Shown in pieces: positions 44,677 through 55,389 of a DNA stretch of 64,000 nucleotides. Position 1 is the stretch's first letter; each line of letters begins with the position of its first letter. Origin of the DNA: Molanna angustata (lineage: Eukaryota; Arthropoda; Insecta; Trichoptera; Molannidae); assembly GCA_963576475.1 (NCBI GenBank), contig OY754969.1, forward strand, positions 31,050,226 through 31,114,225. The letters run 5' to 3'. The notes beneath the pieces were generated by a model that made no database searches, was not told the origin of the DNA, and worked only from the letters and a program-made list of their open reading frames with translations. The position numbers and the translations under genes were made by a program.

Positions 44677-45731
44677 CTAGTTGCATGTAACACATGAGAT
44701 CCAACTGTCGACAGCGATAGTATGTATAGTTGAAGAATAAGTACCAAACCCATAAATACAAATTATTTATTATTTTATGATATTTAGTTTTCTATACAAC
44801 ACATGTACCTAGGTAGTCAAGATAGGATAGTATGGAGGTCAGTCTTTTTTTCCTACCCGGAATATGAAAACAGCATGATGGTATATGTATATTGTATGTT
44901 TAGAGATGAAGTATCAAACTATTAAGTCTTCTTTGATATTGTGTATAAGTGACTACCATACAAATTGTATGAAGCGATGTCGTCACTAAATTCAATTTTT
45001 ATAAAAATTGTTAAAAAAAATTTGAGATGTACTGCTACAATGTTAATATTTTTTATATAAAATTAAATTATCTAGTTGGGGTGTTTCGGCTTTTTTCGAT
45101 ATTTAAAAAAAAAATGGAAATATAGGCAGTTAAACTCATAAATTTATCATAAAAAAATACTTTTCTTAATAAAAAATGTTTGAGAACCCCTGGAATTTTT
45201 TTGAAAAAACTAATTTGAGATTTTGTATTTGTCTATGTTTATACCAATTTTCAGCGTTCTAGCTTTTATGGTTTCTGAGATATAGGGAAAAATAAAATAA
45301 AAATTCAAAAGTTGATAACCCCTGATTGAAACAAAAATTCAAAATTCCGAGTATAAAAGTTTTGTAGGCCTGTAACTGTTTATATATTCTGAAATTTTAG
45401 GCTCTGTAAATTGAGCGGATCAAAAGTTATAAGGGGGGGACGGACACACACACACACACACAGACACACAGACACACAGACACACAGACACACAGACACA
45501 CAGACACACACACACACACACAGACACACGAAATGTTCTACTCCGAATTCTGAATAAATCCGTGTATGGAACATATATGCTGCGAAGCCTCTAAGTTGGT
45601 GTTTTTTGACTTCAAAGTTGGAAAAGCCGTGAAAAAAGTAGACCTCTCCATACAATTTTCGCGTATTCTGGCTTGATACATTGTCGATATGTTAAGAGAA
45701 CAAAGTTCTCCTGAACAAATCGACAGTTGGA
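44677..45731 (-). mobile_element. RepA copy C: young Helitron-like element
   Basis: Ends identical to copies A and B. In the about 290 bp at the left end that I compared with copy A, I count only a few substitutions, so the two are recent. The CA/CAGA array is expanded here (45443-45530). The base after CTAG (minus strand) is T, but the base before TC is T rather than A, an atypical 5' flank. No coding capacity. Confidence 0.82.
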
Positions 45732-45800
45732 AAACCTTTGACTTTTAGGAAGGCTTTTTTTTCGATTATATGTAATTCTCTTATTATCTATAGTTTTTTT

Positions 45801-46165
45801 GTGCGGGGTACGTCTGTTGGGAATAACGACTCTCAGACGCATCCAGCAATGCAGCTGGAGCCAGCACATTTTTGTGCGGGGTACGTCTGTTGGGAATTAC
45901 GACTCTCAGACGCATCCAGCAATGCAGCTGGAGCCAGCACATTTTTGTGCGGGGTACGTCTGTTGGGAATTACGACTCTCAGACGCATCCAGCAATGCAG
46001 CTGGAGCCAGCACATTTTTGTGCGGGGTACGTCTGTTGGGAATTACGACTCTCAGACGCATCCAGCAATGCAGCTGGAGCCAGCACATTTTTGTGCGGGG
46101 TACGTCTGTTGGGAATTACGACTCTCAGACGCATCCAGCAATGCAGCTGGAGCCAGCACATTTTT
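45801..46165 (+). repeat. Minisatellite, five 73-bp units
   Basis: Units start (GTGCGGGGTACGTC) at 45801, 45874, 45947, 46020 and 46093. They appear identical except one base (GGAATAACG in the first unit, GGAATTACG in the others). Each contains CCAGC-AATGCA-GCTGG, which can form a hairpin. As 73 is not a multiple of three, all frames are open across the array, which explains the 112-173 residue frames; these are not genes. The unit is GC-richer than its surroundings. Confidence 0.95.
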
Positions 46166-46700
46166 CGGCTTGCTGGATCGCTGGAGCGCTGCGGTTCCGC
46201 AATTTATTAATTTTCTAAATAATGGCGTAAAAGACTACGTTGTTTCATTGATACAGTAAGATTCTATACAAAATTGCAACTTTTCTTCGTCATTTCTGTA
46301 AAAAAGTTATAATACGAATATCCAAGTAAGACATTTGGAGATTTATGGATGTTGAAAAGTCATTCATGTCATGGATATTTTTTTGCCTTATTTACAAAAA
46401 CATTAATCAATTGAAATTGTGCACATGTGTACAAACTATTTAAAATAAATAAATAAATAAATCAATAAATAAATAAAACATTAATCAATATATAATAATT
46501 TTACGTAGACTTATTCATACTATTTTCAAGTGACAAAAATACATTTATAAATAGGTACAATTATAAATACGAATACAACTAAGTTGTATTTGTATTTATG
46601 AAAATATTTTAATTTTTATTATATTTGATCATATTTTAAGACATCTCAAACCATTACACATTCTTACCTACAAATACCCATATAAAAACATAATGCCAAT
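46166..46700. other. AT-rich spacer with a small hairpin
   Basis: An (AAAT)n stretch lies at about 46444-46478. An 18-bp-arm palindrome (ATAAATACGAATACAACT and a near-complement) lies at about 46564-46600. No gene. Confidence 0.5.
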
Positions 46701-46702
46701 GC

Positions 46703-47795
46703 AGCAATAAATAATAGCAATAATAATAATAATAATAATTTGTATAGCGCCGTTTAATGATTCAAGATCATTCCAAGGGCGCTGTTATTTAGATAGATAT
46801 TATATTGCTCTACGAAACAAAACTGTTTTCAGTCCTTTAGAGAAAGTACTCTTACTATTTGCACTGCGGACATCTAGAGGCAATTTATTCCACTTTATAG
46901 GACCACTCACACCAAAGCATCGATCATAGTAAGCCGCTTTATTGGCTCTGTCCAACTCCTTTAGGGAGTTGGTACTCTGTGATCCAGAAGACCTAAGTGT
47001 GAGATGCCTCCCAGAGAGATATTTTCTCTGACACAGCTCTTGTATGTATTGTGGTGCTAGGTTATTTAAAGCATTAAACACCGTTAAGCAGATTTTGTAG
47101 TCAACTCGCTCTGGACACTTCAACCAATGCAATTCGTTAAGTAGTGGAGTTATGTGACATCGTTTTTCCGCTCCATAAATGAGCCTTGCCGCTGCATTAA
47201 ACACCATCTGTAATCTATCGAGCTGATACTTTGGCAATCCATCATAGATGCCATTACAGTAATCTAGCCGAGACACAACGAAAGCATTTATAAGTGTTTT
47301 TGTCTCATTTTTTGGCAGGCTTCGACGAATGTTTTTCAGTTGTCTTAGTTGGAAAAAGCATGAACTGACTGTTTTAGAGATTTGCAGGTCAAGAGACAAC
47401 TTATTGTCTAAGTGTACACCCAAAAACTTGACACTTGCAGACGGCAAGAGTTTTTCTCCGTTGATGTTAATAGGAGTACTTTCAATGAGGTGCTGTCGCC
47501 GTGGTGAAGCTACCCACATAAACTCTGTTTTTGTTGGGTTTAATTTTAGCTTGTTATGAGACATCCACGTAGCGACTTTTTCGATGCACTCAGCAGTATC
47601 CACTTCCAGACGGTTTTTGTTCATGGGACTACAAAATTTGAATAACAAGCGGTCGTCAGCGTAAGCGAAAGAGTCAAATCCTTGATTTTGAATTATTTTA
47701 TCAAGTTGTTTTATGTATAAAATAAATAAAATTGGTCCGAGCACCGATCCCTGAGGCACTCCAAACTTTACAATTTCCAGAATTACAATGAATCA
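46703..47795 (-). pseudogene. L2-like LINE: 3' half of reverse transcriptase and tail
   Basis: A 319-residue frame on the minus strand. PQGSVLGPILF (RT motif 4) is at residues 2-12 and FAYADDRLLF with the catalytic YADD at 33-36, then WMSHNKLKLNPTKTEFM and FLGVHLDNKLSL (thumb), SRLDYCNGIYDGLP, LIYGAEKRCHITPLL and WNKLPLDVRS near the end. These are hallmarks of the L2/CR1 group. The listed M is internal; IVKFG reads on upstream to about 47790. Motifs 0-3 and the whole APE endonuclease are missing, so this is a 5'-truncated insertion, although the retained frame is intact to its stop. A 3' UTR of about 70 bp and a TAATAATAA tail (ATT on the coding strand) close it. Confidence 0.88.
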
Positions 47796-47937
47796 GAAAT
47801 AATATTTTTTATGATTCTGTGGAGACATTTTAAAGCAAATTGAAGAAACTCATAACATAGATATTAATATCAATATACACAAACCAAATGTGCAAAAGTA
47901 TTTTCATATAATATATCCCATTATTTTTTTTGCGCTA

Positions 47938-48170
47938 GTATGAGGCACCGGGTCTGCTCATAGCCATCGCGGAGGAAATGGTGGAGGGTAGCAACCATAG
48001 AGGCCGATCAAGAAACATCTACATGGACCAGGTGATCGACGACATATGTAGTTTGCTGTAATAGGTACGTAGAGATGAAGAGGCTGACAGAGGACAGGGC
48101 GGAGTGGAGGTGAAGAGAGGCAGCCATAACTGTTACAGACCAATCCTAGGATTGTAACTGATAAGAAGAA
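47938..48170 (+). pseudogene. LINE C-terminal remnant
   Basis: Plus-strand reading: APGLLIAIAEEMVEGSNHRG, RSRNIYMDQVIDDI, then stops and RRDEEADRGQGGVE. GRxRxxYMDQVxxD followed by a stretch where homologues read MADDRxxWR is a recurrent insect LINE tail. Short and interrupted by stops. Confidence 0.5.
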
Positions 48171-48755
48171 CATAATAACGTAAAAGGAATATGTGTTGTC
48201 ACGAATTTTTAATAATATGCGTGTTTGTTTTTAATTACAAAGAAATAACTACATTCCTAATGATTGTATTTGTTTTATTATGTAAGCATGTGCTGTGTTA
48301 TTTTAGTTAAAATAAAATTAATCTGTATTAACCAACAATTTCGATTGTTTTGTATTTCAAAATATATTTTAGACGTGGTAGAATTTCCAGTATATAGATT
48401 GTATTACTTACATAGGGAGGTTCAACAGTAAGGGTAAGGAGGTAAGAAGGACTCGTGTAATGAAGGGTTGTATATAATGTGACTATTTATGTACATTATT
48501 AAGGATATTGGTTAGTGAATAGTGTAACAGGATCTCAAATACCGTGTATCGTGTTATCAATAGTAAAATTCTATTTATCGACTGGTAAGTTCACCAAGAT
48601 CATTTAATCATATTCTGTAGTTGTATATTTTATGTAAACGAAGTTATTTATTAAATCATGTAAATAAATCGATAGACCACGTAATATAAAAAGTAAGGGG
48701 CCTCTACGTATTATAAGAAGTAAAAATGAATAAAGTTTTTCAAAACAATACAAAA
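48171..48755. other. Spacer, nothing recognised
   Basis: AT-rich; no gene. Confidence 0.35.
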
Positions 48756-48756
48756 C

Positions 48757-49310
48757 AAGTGGGTTGTGGCCAACGTTATACTCCTCACAAACAAGTCATT
48801 CTATAATGTATTCAAATTTTGTATATAAAATATTCAGAATTTTCATAAAATGAGTTTGTTAAATTATTTTTTATTTTAATATTTTATTACGAAAACTTAA
48901 TAACTCTTCAATGCCATACCTTTCAATACCTTTTTACCAATTTGAAAATAAAACATTCAAATTTTAAGTTTCCTCAGTTTGGGGTTACTTTGAAATATCT
49001 GACAGTTAAAAAAATGAGAAGCACTATTTATATATCCTTCAAAATCTAATGGAGTCAAAGCGAGTATTACATAGTTATACATATTTGCAAAATTTGAAAA
49101 GAATCGAATGAGTAATTGAGTCTATAATCGATAAAGTAAAATAAATACGCCGTACATGGCACATAGCACACACACACAAATACATTGTGATGAAACTTTC
49201 AGAATACAATCTCAGCATGATACTAGTTGATAATCTGCAATAAAAATAGCCTTAAAATTTGCGAAATCATAACTCACCACTATATCCCCTTGGGTTAGTG
49301 AGGAGTAAAA
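48757..49310 (+). repeat. RepC full copy, about 554 bp
   Basis: Starts AACAAGTGGGTTGTGGCCAA, then ACTCCTCACAAACAAGTCAT. Ends ACTCACCACTATATCCCC... TTGGGTTAGTGAGGAG then TAAAAA, an imperfect hairpin. The body aligns with 27413-27918 throughout. ACACACACACA lies near 49168-49179. No coding. Confidence 0.78.
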
Positions 49311-49482
49311 AGAAATTAAATTATACATTATGAGTTACATACACATTGGTACAAGCAAGTAAACAAGCCAAAAATGAACATATAATTCTGTCGCGGTTCA
49401 CGTGTGACATCGGTGCAAAAGCATTATCACCTCATTTATAAGGACAGTGTTTCTCAGGTTATTTTCAAACAAACAGATTTTA

Positions 49483-49841
49483 ATATATTTTTTTTTTTTT
49501 ATTTTTTTATTTTTATTTTATAGAATACAACAGCATTACAATAAAGATTTATACAGATATACAGAGATAATTTTTATGTTGCCAATTATAGTATTCTAAA
49601 TATATTAAGTACATACACATTTATTAACAATTATGAAGACAGGATGGGAAAGGAGAGAGGTAGGGAGGGGAGTGGGGGGAAGCATTGACCACTAGAAACT
49701 CATATTATGATTTGCCTCACGTGTCTCAATGTATGAAGAATAGTAAATTAAAATTAAGTTAAAGTTAATGTTAAAGGGGCACAATTAAAAAGTTAAAGAT
49801 GTGCACAATAAAACAGAGCACAGATTAAACATCCGACAAAT
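49483..49841 (-). other. 3' UTR and poly(A)-type tail of the APE LINE
   Basis: Downstream of the RT stop (minus strand) lie a G/A-strand-biased tract (49645-49682) and then a T-rich run at 49483-49525, the poly(A) tail in reverse. ATACAACAGC next to the tail is shared with the relative at 60958. Confidence 0.7.
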
Positions 49842-51659
49842 TCACAATTTTTTTTTGAATACATAAAAACTTGAAGCAAACATATCCAACTCCGGAACGC
49901 TCAAACAATTTCTATTGTACCCAGTACAAGCTCTATTAATATAAGAATTTAGCATATAGTTAGTTTTAGAAGGTTCTATATAAAAGAGAGACTGGTTTCT
50001 ATTTCTCCTAAGTGGACAGTGAAAACGGAGTGTGCTTAGAAGGGGTGCGCTGTCGATCAGACCGTTAATAATTTTATATAGAAAACAAATATCATGGATT
50101 GATCTGCGTGTCTCCAGTTGTTTTGTGTTGTGGTGTTTAAGAGCTTGAGGATAGTTAGAGAAATGTAGTCTATTACGAAAATTTAATTGCTTTATATATT
50201 TTTTTTGAAGATTTTCTATTGCGTTAATATGTATTTCATAGTTTGGATTCCATACAACCGATCCAAATTCCAGTAAGCTTCTAATAAATGAATTAAATAA
50301 TATACGCAGCGTGTCAGAGTTATGAAAAGGTTTCGTGTTTCGAAATATGAATCCGAGGGTTTTATATGCTTTAGTTGTTATGTATTCAATATGATTAGTG
50401 AAAGATAGTTTTTCGTCCAGTATTATACCTAAATCCCTGATTTCAGATTTATAGTTCAGTTCTTCATTATTGATTTTATATTTAAATAATATTTTATTAC
50501 GGTTTCGAGAGTATGTTATGTAATTACATTTTTCCACATTTAAGAACAATTGATTTTCCGCACAATAACGTTGTAAACTATATAAATCATCTTGGAGCTC
50601 CAAACAATCTGACGGGCTTTTAATTTCTTTAAATATTTTAGCATCATCTGCGAACAACAGTATGTTGGAATGTTTAAGACAAGATTTTATATCGTTAATG
50701 TAAATTAAGAATAGCAGAGGCCCCAGATGAGAGCCCTGGGGTACTCCGGGAAAAATAGGTTTATAGTTAGAATTGTGACCGTGCAAAGCCACAGCCTGAG
50801 ACCTGTTACTTATATATGAATTAAACCACCTAAAGAGATCTCCTCTAATCCCGATGTTCCAGACCTTATGTAGTAAAATTTTGTGATTTAATTTGTCGAA
50901 TGCTTTAGAAAAGTCACTGTAAATTGTATCCACCTGTAATTTATTGTGCATTGCTCTAGTAACACTATGGGTAAACTCAAGCAAGTTTGTTTCTATAGAT
51001 TTTTTAATCCGAAACCCATGTTGGTTTGAAATGATTAGAGGATTTAGAAGAGGTAGAATCTGGTCAATAATTATTTTTTCCAACAGTTTACTTAATATTG
51101 GAAGCTTTGATATAGGACGGTAATTTGTTATTTCATTTGGGTTACCACTTTTATGAATTGGGGTAATTATTGTTTTCTTCCATAATGCAGGGAAGCAGCC
51201 CTCCTTTATGGATTTATTAAATATTATAGACATTGGTATTGAAATCATTGGAGAGCATCTTTTTATAAATTTTCCTGGTATATTATCAGAACCCGGGCCT
51301 TTATTTTCATCAATAGATTTAACATATTTGGTAACGAGTGCAGTGTCTATTTCAATATTATTAATAAAAATGGAAGAGGAGAAAGCAAAATCGTTCAGAT
51401 GATGTTCAGTTCTGGTCATTGCGTTATCATCTCGAATATGTACTGAGGTAAAGAAATCGTTAAATAAATTGCATATAGATTTAGGATCCGTATGCGTAGT
51501 ATTATTGTGTGACATCGTCTTAGGTGTACCAGCTGAATTTCGCTTAGTCTTTATAAAGGAAAATAGAGTTTTTGGATCATGTTTAATATCATTTTCAATA
51601 TCCTTCACGTACTTTTCATAACAATAACCTTGTATCAATTTTTGTCGTTTTCTTAATAA
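49842..51659 (-). pseudogene. APE-type LINE ORF2, reverse transcriptase part
   Basis: A 598-residue frame (from M at 51638) on the minus strand holds a complete RT: NYRPISKLPILSKLLEKII near 172, HGFR near 207, SDFSKAFDKLNH near 241 (catalytic D), PQGSHLGPLLF near 300 and FADDAKI near 329 (catalytic DD), then the thumb FLNVEKCNYITYSR and DLGIILDEKLSF, and a long C-terminal domain with EFGSVVWNPNYEIHI. It belongs to the Jockey/CR1-like APE group; the exact clade is not fixed. The M at 51638 is not the native start: the upstream frame (51660-52613) runs straight in and is separated only by one TAA, where the relative at 63.2 kb has serine (FSLLR versus F-stop-LLR). The RT may still be structurally whole, but the protein would end at the stop. 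Confidence 0.9.
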
Positions 51660-52728
51660 TTAAAAGGATAAATAATCCATGGGATTCAGAGATTTTTTCC
51701 ATTTTTTGTGATATTTATGTTTTTCCTTAATAATATTTATTAACCCAGCAGAGAACCAGTGAGGGAAAGAGTGACCCGATCTTATTTTTTTGATAGGTAT
51801 GTTATCACGTATGACTTTAGACAATATTTCATAAAATCTATCTACACCTTCATCAAGAGCCAGATCAGATAGTTCATTTTCCCAATCATAAGCCGATAGA
51901 TCACCTTTTATTTTCGTATAATCAGCCCTATCAAAGAGAATAACATCTCTAGAGTTATTTTTCATTAGACTATTTCTTGTTATACACATATTCAAGGTAA
52001 TGGATAACGTTCTGTGGTGGGGATCAGGAGTGACAAGGTGTGATTGAGATGATACAACTTCACATATATGATTTGAGACAGCAAGATCTAATATTCTGAG
52101 TGAAGTATTAGGTACCAGACAGTACTGTCTCATGCCAGTCAACGAGAGAAAGTTGACGAAGTGAGTATTAGATGGATTTTTAACATAGTTATCGACAGTA
52201 GGCAAGGAGTCGCCATCAAGCGTCCAGCTGATATAGGGGAGGTTATAGTCACCGATTAACAATATTGTATCGTCATTGAAAAGGGAGGATATCTCTTCTA
52301 CCATATCCAAGTGTGTTTTAAGACATGCAGAATGATCAATGCCAGGCGCGATATATGAGCAGCATATGTGTAGTTTTGTGGCAGGGCTTAATGGGATAGA
52401 TACCCATAAGTCCTCCGACGAAGAGGACCATGAGAATTGCTGAACTGGATTAAGGTTCGACTTAACAGCTATCAAAACTCCTCCACCCATAGTTGAGACA
52501 GACGAGTCTCTGTCTCTTCTAAATATTAAAAGATATAGAACTTTAAAAAATTGGATTGATAGGGAACCCAATAAGAAGGCATAATTGGTGCTGCAAGCGC
52601 ATAAAGTTATCACGTAAACCAGCCGATGACAGGTCGTATGCCCTATTGGTGCCTTGAGTTCCTGGTTCTCCTTTAATGTTCCAACTTCGTTTATATTGAG
52701 ATGCTAAAAATTTGCCATTAAATATCAT
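51660..52728 (-). pseudogene. APE endonuclease part of the same LINE ORF2
   Basis: A 317-residue frame (51660-52613) contains RRDRDSSVSTMGGGVLIAV, ILLIGDYNLPYISW (the GDxN motif of APE nucleases), LDLAVSN and TPDPHHRTLSI (the usual SDHxP site, here DPHHR). It then runs into the linker IPIKKIRSGHSFPHWFS and KEKHKYHKKWKKSLNP before the TAA (51660-51662). The N-terminal APE segment seems to lie in another frame (52543-52728: NIKGEPGTQGTNRAYDL), so a frameshift of one base near 52600 is likely, and the conserved Glu of the nuclease is not visible. Hence ORF2 is nearly full length but broken twice. No ORF1/gag is recognised upstream. Confidence 0.82.
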
Positions 52729-52746
52729 TGACTACCGACAGGGGAA

Positions 52747-52868
52747 AAAATCCAATGTTTGCGTATATGCAACTGTAAAAATCCAATGTTTGCGTATATG
52801 CAACTGTAAAAATCCAATGTTTGCGTATATGCAACTATAAAAATTCAATGTTTGCGTATATGCAACAA
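52747..52868. repeat. Four tandem 31-bp units at the LINE 5' side
   Basis: TCCAATGTTTGCGTATATGC recurs at 52751, 52782, 52813 and (with one change) 52844, an exact 31-bp period. The array starts within 20 bp of the upstream edge of the LINE coding region on the minus strand. It may be 5' UTR promoter-type monomers or a flanking minisatellite. Confidence 0.85.
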
Positions 52869-54790
52869 TAAAAATATTCGATTTAAAAATGTAAAAAGTA
52901 ATCTCAAACTTTATATATAAATTTTCAATCGTAAAATTTTATTTCACAATTTATAAAATCTTCTTTTGTACAATTATATTTTTGACTAACGATAGTTTTT
53001 TTATTTTAAATTTTTATTCAGTTTAAATAAATCTAACAGTAAATTCAATTTATTTAAAGTTTATTCAGCATTGCTAAAGTTTATTTAGGATCATAAAATA
53101 TTTGTTGAAGTTATTGATACTAGTAGTATTATTTATCCGACGTCCTGAAACAGGTTCACATAGTTGGACGTCCAAAACAGGTTCACATATGTAGTTGGAC
53201 GTCCAAAACACAGTATAATAAAATGATGCTTCGTAGAATAATGAAAATAAATAAATGCTCGAAATTCTAAACGATAATTAATTAATTAAGCCTTTTATTA
53301 TTCCATTTCTTTTACAATATTTTTTTTAAAGCATAAAATATAAGTATTTTATTTAATTAGTAGTTAGTTTAATTAATGTGCAGTATTTAAACATATTTCT
53401 ACTTTCTTATTTGTATGTATATATGTATATTTTTCATGAAATGGATCCCTCTTGGGTAAAGGCCTCCTCCAATAGTTTCCATATAGTTCTATCTGTTATA
53501 AACGATACCTTACATCAAATATTATGTTAAACCACATACTAGATTTAGGTTCATGACGCAGTTTTATGTACCTATACTGTCATTATGTAATTGATTCTAA
53601 ATAAAAAAAAAAAAATAAATGAAGTACAATTAATTTATTAAGTAATTTTATTAGAGTGTTAAATAAAGTTTGGTGTGTCTGTAAACCGATACAGCTTATC
53701 TATAAACAGGTACAAAAGGAAATTTTATATGTGGATTCACGTAGCTTCACCTACAAATGAATTAATAAAAGGATTTCCTTTTTCTCCATGACACGGTATG
53801 ATAAATGATGAAAATGTGACAGACAAACTGAGAACAGAAATGACTCGGCACTTTTAGAAAGAAAAGATTGTTATACAGCGAAAATAGTATAATGTTGGTA
53901 TTCTTACTTATCAACAATAGTGACCTACAGGAACAAAATTATACCAAAATGAAAGGTAAAATGATTTTGAAGGATAAGGCTGGTATGCTTATAATAAAGA
54001 ATTATTTATATTTAACAAGAAACTTATATGTGACATGAATAAAATAGAAAATAAACTATCAAATAAATTTCGCCTTGTGAAAAGTTCTTATGTAAATAAG
54101 AATTTTAATTACGGTAAAGTACAAACATAATATAAAACACGGAAGGAGCCTCCACGTAGATTGAGTTTCGGTTAACTTCGGAAAAGCAATCGGGCGTCCC
54201 TGGAAACGGCAGAATGCCGGCCAATCCTTCCACCACCGGAGCACCAACCAATATGATGGTGTTCCGGACACGGAAAGTAAGTAAGTATCACAGTGTGAAT
54301 CAACCAGCGCTAGGTGTATTGTATTGTATTGTATATATTTTATTTAGATGTAAAAAAAATACAATTGTGCCTTATACACCAGCCTCGTAGCACTTGAAAA
54401 GGCAATATTCAGAATGGGTGGTGAACCTCATTGTTGAAATATGTGAGATGTTATTGTACCTCTTGTATTTTAAAGTAAATTTCGAAATGTAAACGATTTT
54501 TCAAAAAATACTATTGGGATCTGCTTCTACAGTTGTGATATAATGCTGCTGTTAAGCTTCATGTTTCTTGAAAAAAAAAACTTACGCAGGTTTCTGTTTT
54601 AATTATTGATGCTACCCTGATTTCTCAAGAAATCGTCTCCATCCTATTGACAGTCAGTCTTCTCAAAATGGTCAGCTCCATCTATCTGACATCACCTAGC
54701 ACATCCAGCAATAACACATCTCATTATTATTAAGGTTCAGATATCTCAAGACACGAGCTTCCTGGATGAACCAACAGCTAGGTGCATGTT
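52869..54790. other. Spacer; possible RTE-like sliver at 53445-53500
   Basis: CTTGGGTAAAGGCCTCCTCC resembles the GGACAAAGGCCTCC segment of LINE 3' regions at 18970. The 70-residue minus frame at 54059-54271 is unrecognised. Otherwise AT-rich. Confidence 0.35.
53130..53220. repeat. Short direct repeat
   Basis: GTTGGACGTCC with AAAACAGGTTCACATA repeats about every 35-40 bp at 53135-53215. A small local duplication. Confidence 0.6.
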
Positions 54791-55388
54791 TAACGTATCC
54801 TCTTTAGCTTCCACAATAAGTGGACTTTAAGTGCGAGGTTTTAGAGCTCTCCGGACTCTTATGTTCTTTCAGAGTTTTGCAAGGGACCGTTATTAGTCTC
54901 CATAACCAAACGGGTGAGGAAGAACAGCCTTCATAATAGATTCGGAGAACTTCCTCTGGATCCACATTTTGGAGATTCTCTGGCAACTCCATATTCATGT
55001 CGCACATCGACGAAACTTTTCACTTAATAAGGTTCGGATATCGGAAGACAAGTGCTTCCTGAAGGTACCGGTGATGAACTGGAAGTAGTCTGAATTCTCT
55101 GCGTCTCTTCTTTGGTCTCCATTATAGAGTCGAAGAGCTTCCTCTGCATCCTCATTAGGAGATGCTCGGGCAGCTCCAGAGTCATGTCGCACATCGACGA
55201 AAAGAGTGACTCCAGAGTGGATATCTTTTGCATCAGCGCCATCTTGAAACTCTCCCTTTCGGTAGCGAGTCTTTCGGCCTTCTTTCTCTGCATCTGCAGA
55301 AACTGCTGCTTCCTGTCTAGTTTCGTCTTCGACGCGTCGGACTTGGCCCTCTTGAGGTCAGCCAGGCAGGCATTTTCTAATCATTATT
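54790..55388 (-). CDS. Exon-like GC-rich block, possible nuclear MADF/BESS-type protein
   Basis: The minus strand after an acceptor-like AATAATGATTAG (55376-55388) reads NACLADLKRAKSDASKTKLD, RKQQFLQMQRKKAERLATER, ESFKMALMQKISTLESLFSS, MCDMTLELPEHLLMRMQRKL and FDSIMETKEETQRIQTT, then a Ser/Pro tail ending PISEPY-stop at about 55023. GC-rich codon use contrasts with the AT-rich flanks. The basic coiled stretch followed by a short hydrophobic helix resembles the C-terminal arrangement of insect MADF/BESS regulators, but this is a loose analogy. A second, partial copy of the MCDMxxELPExL segment follows at 54804-55008 (MCDMNMELPENLQNVDPEEV), so the region duplicated. It may be a real last exon plus a decayed duplicate, or a pseudogene. 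Confidence 0.35.
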
Positions 55389-55389
55389 G

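Noticed and set aside
45738..46259. 173-residue repetitive protein (and 112/139-residue frames in other phases)
   Set aside because: All are read-through of a 73-bp minisatellite, which has no stops in several frames; the same peptides appear in each frame in turn.
54059..54271. 70-residue Trp-rich minus-strand gene
   Set aside because: No recognised domain; the GC-richer part is short and could be a retroelement scrap.
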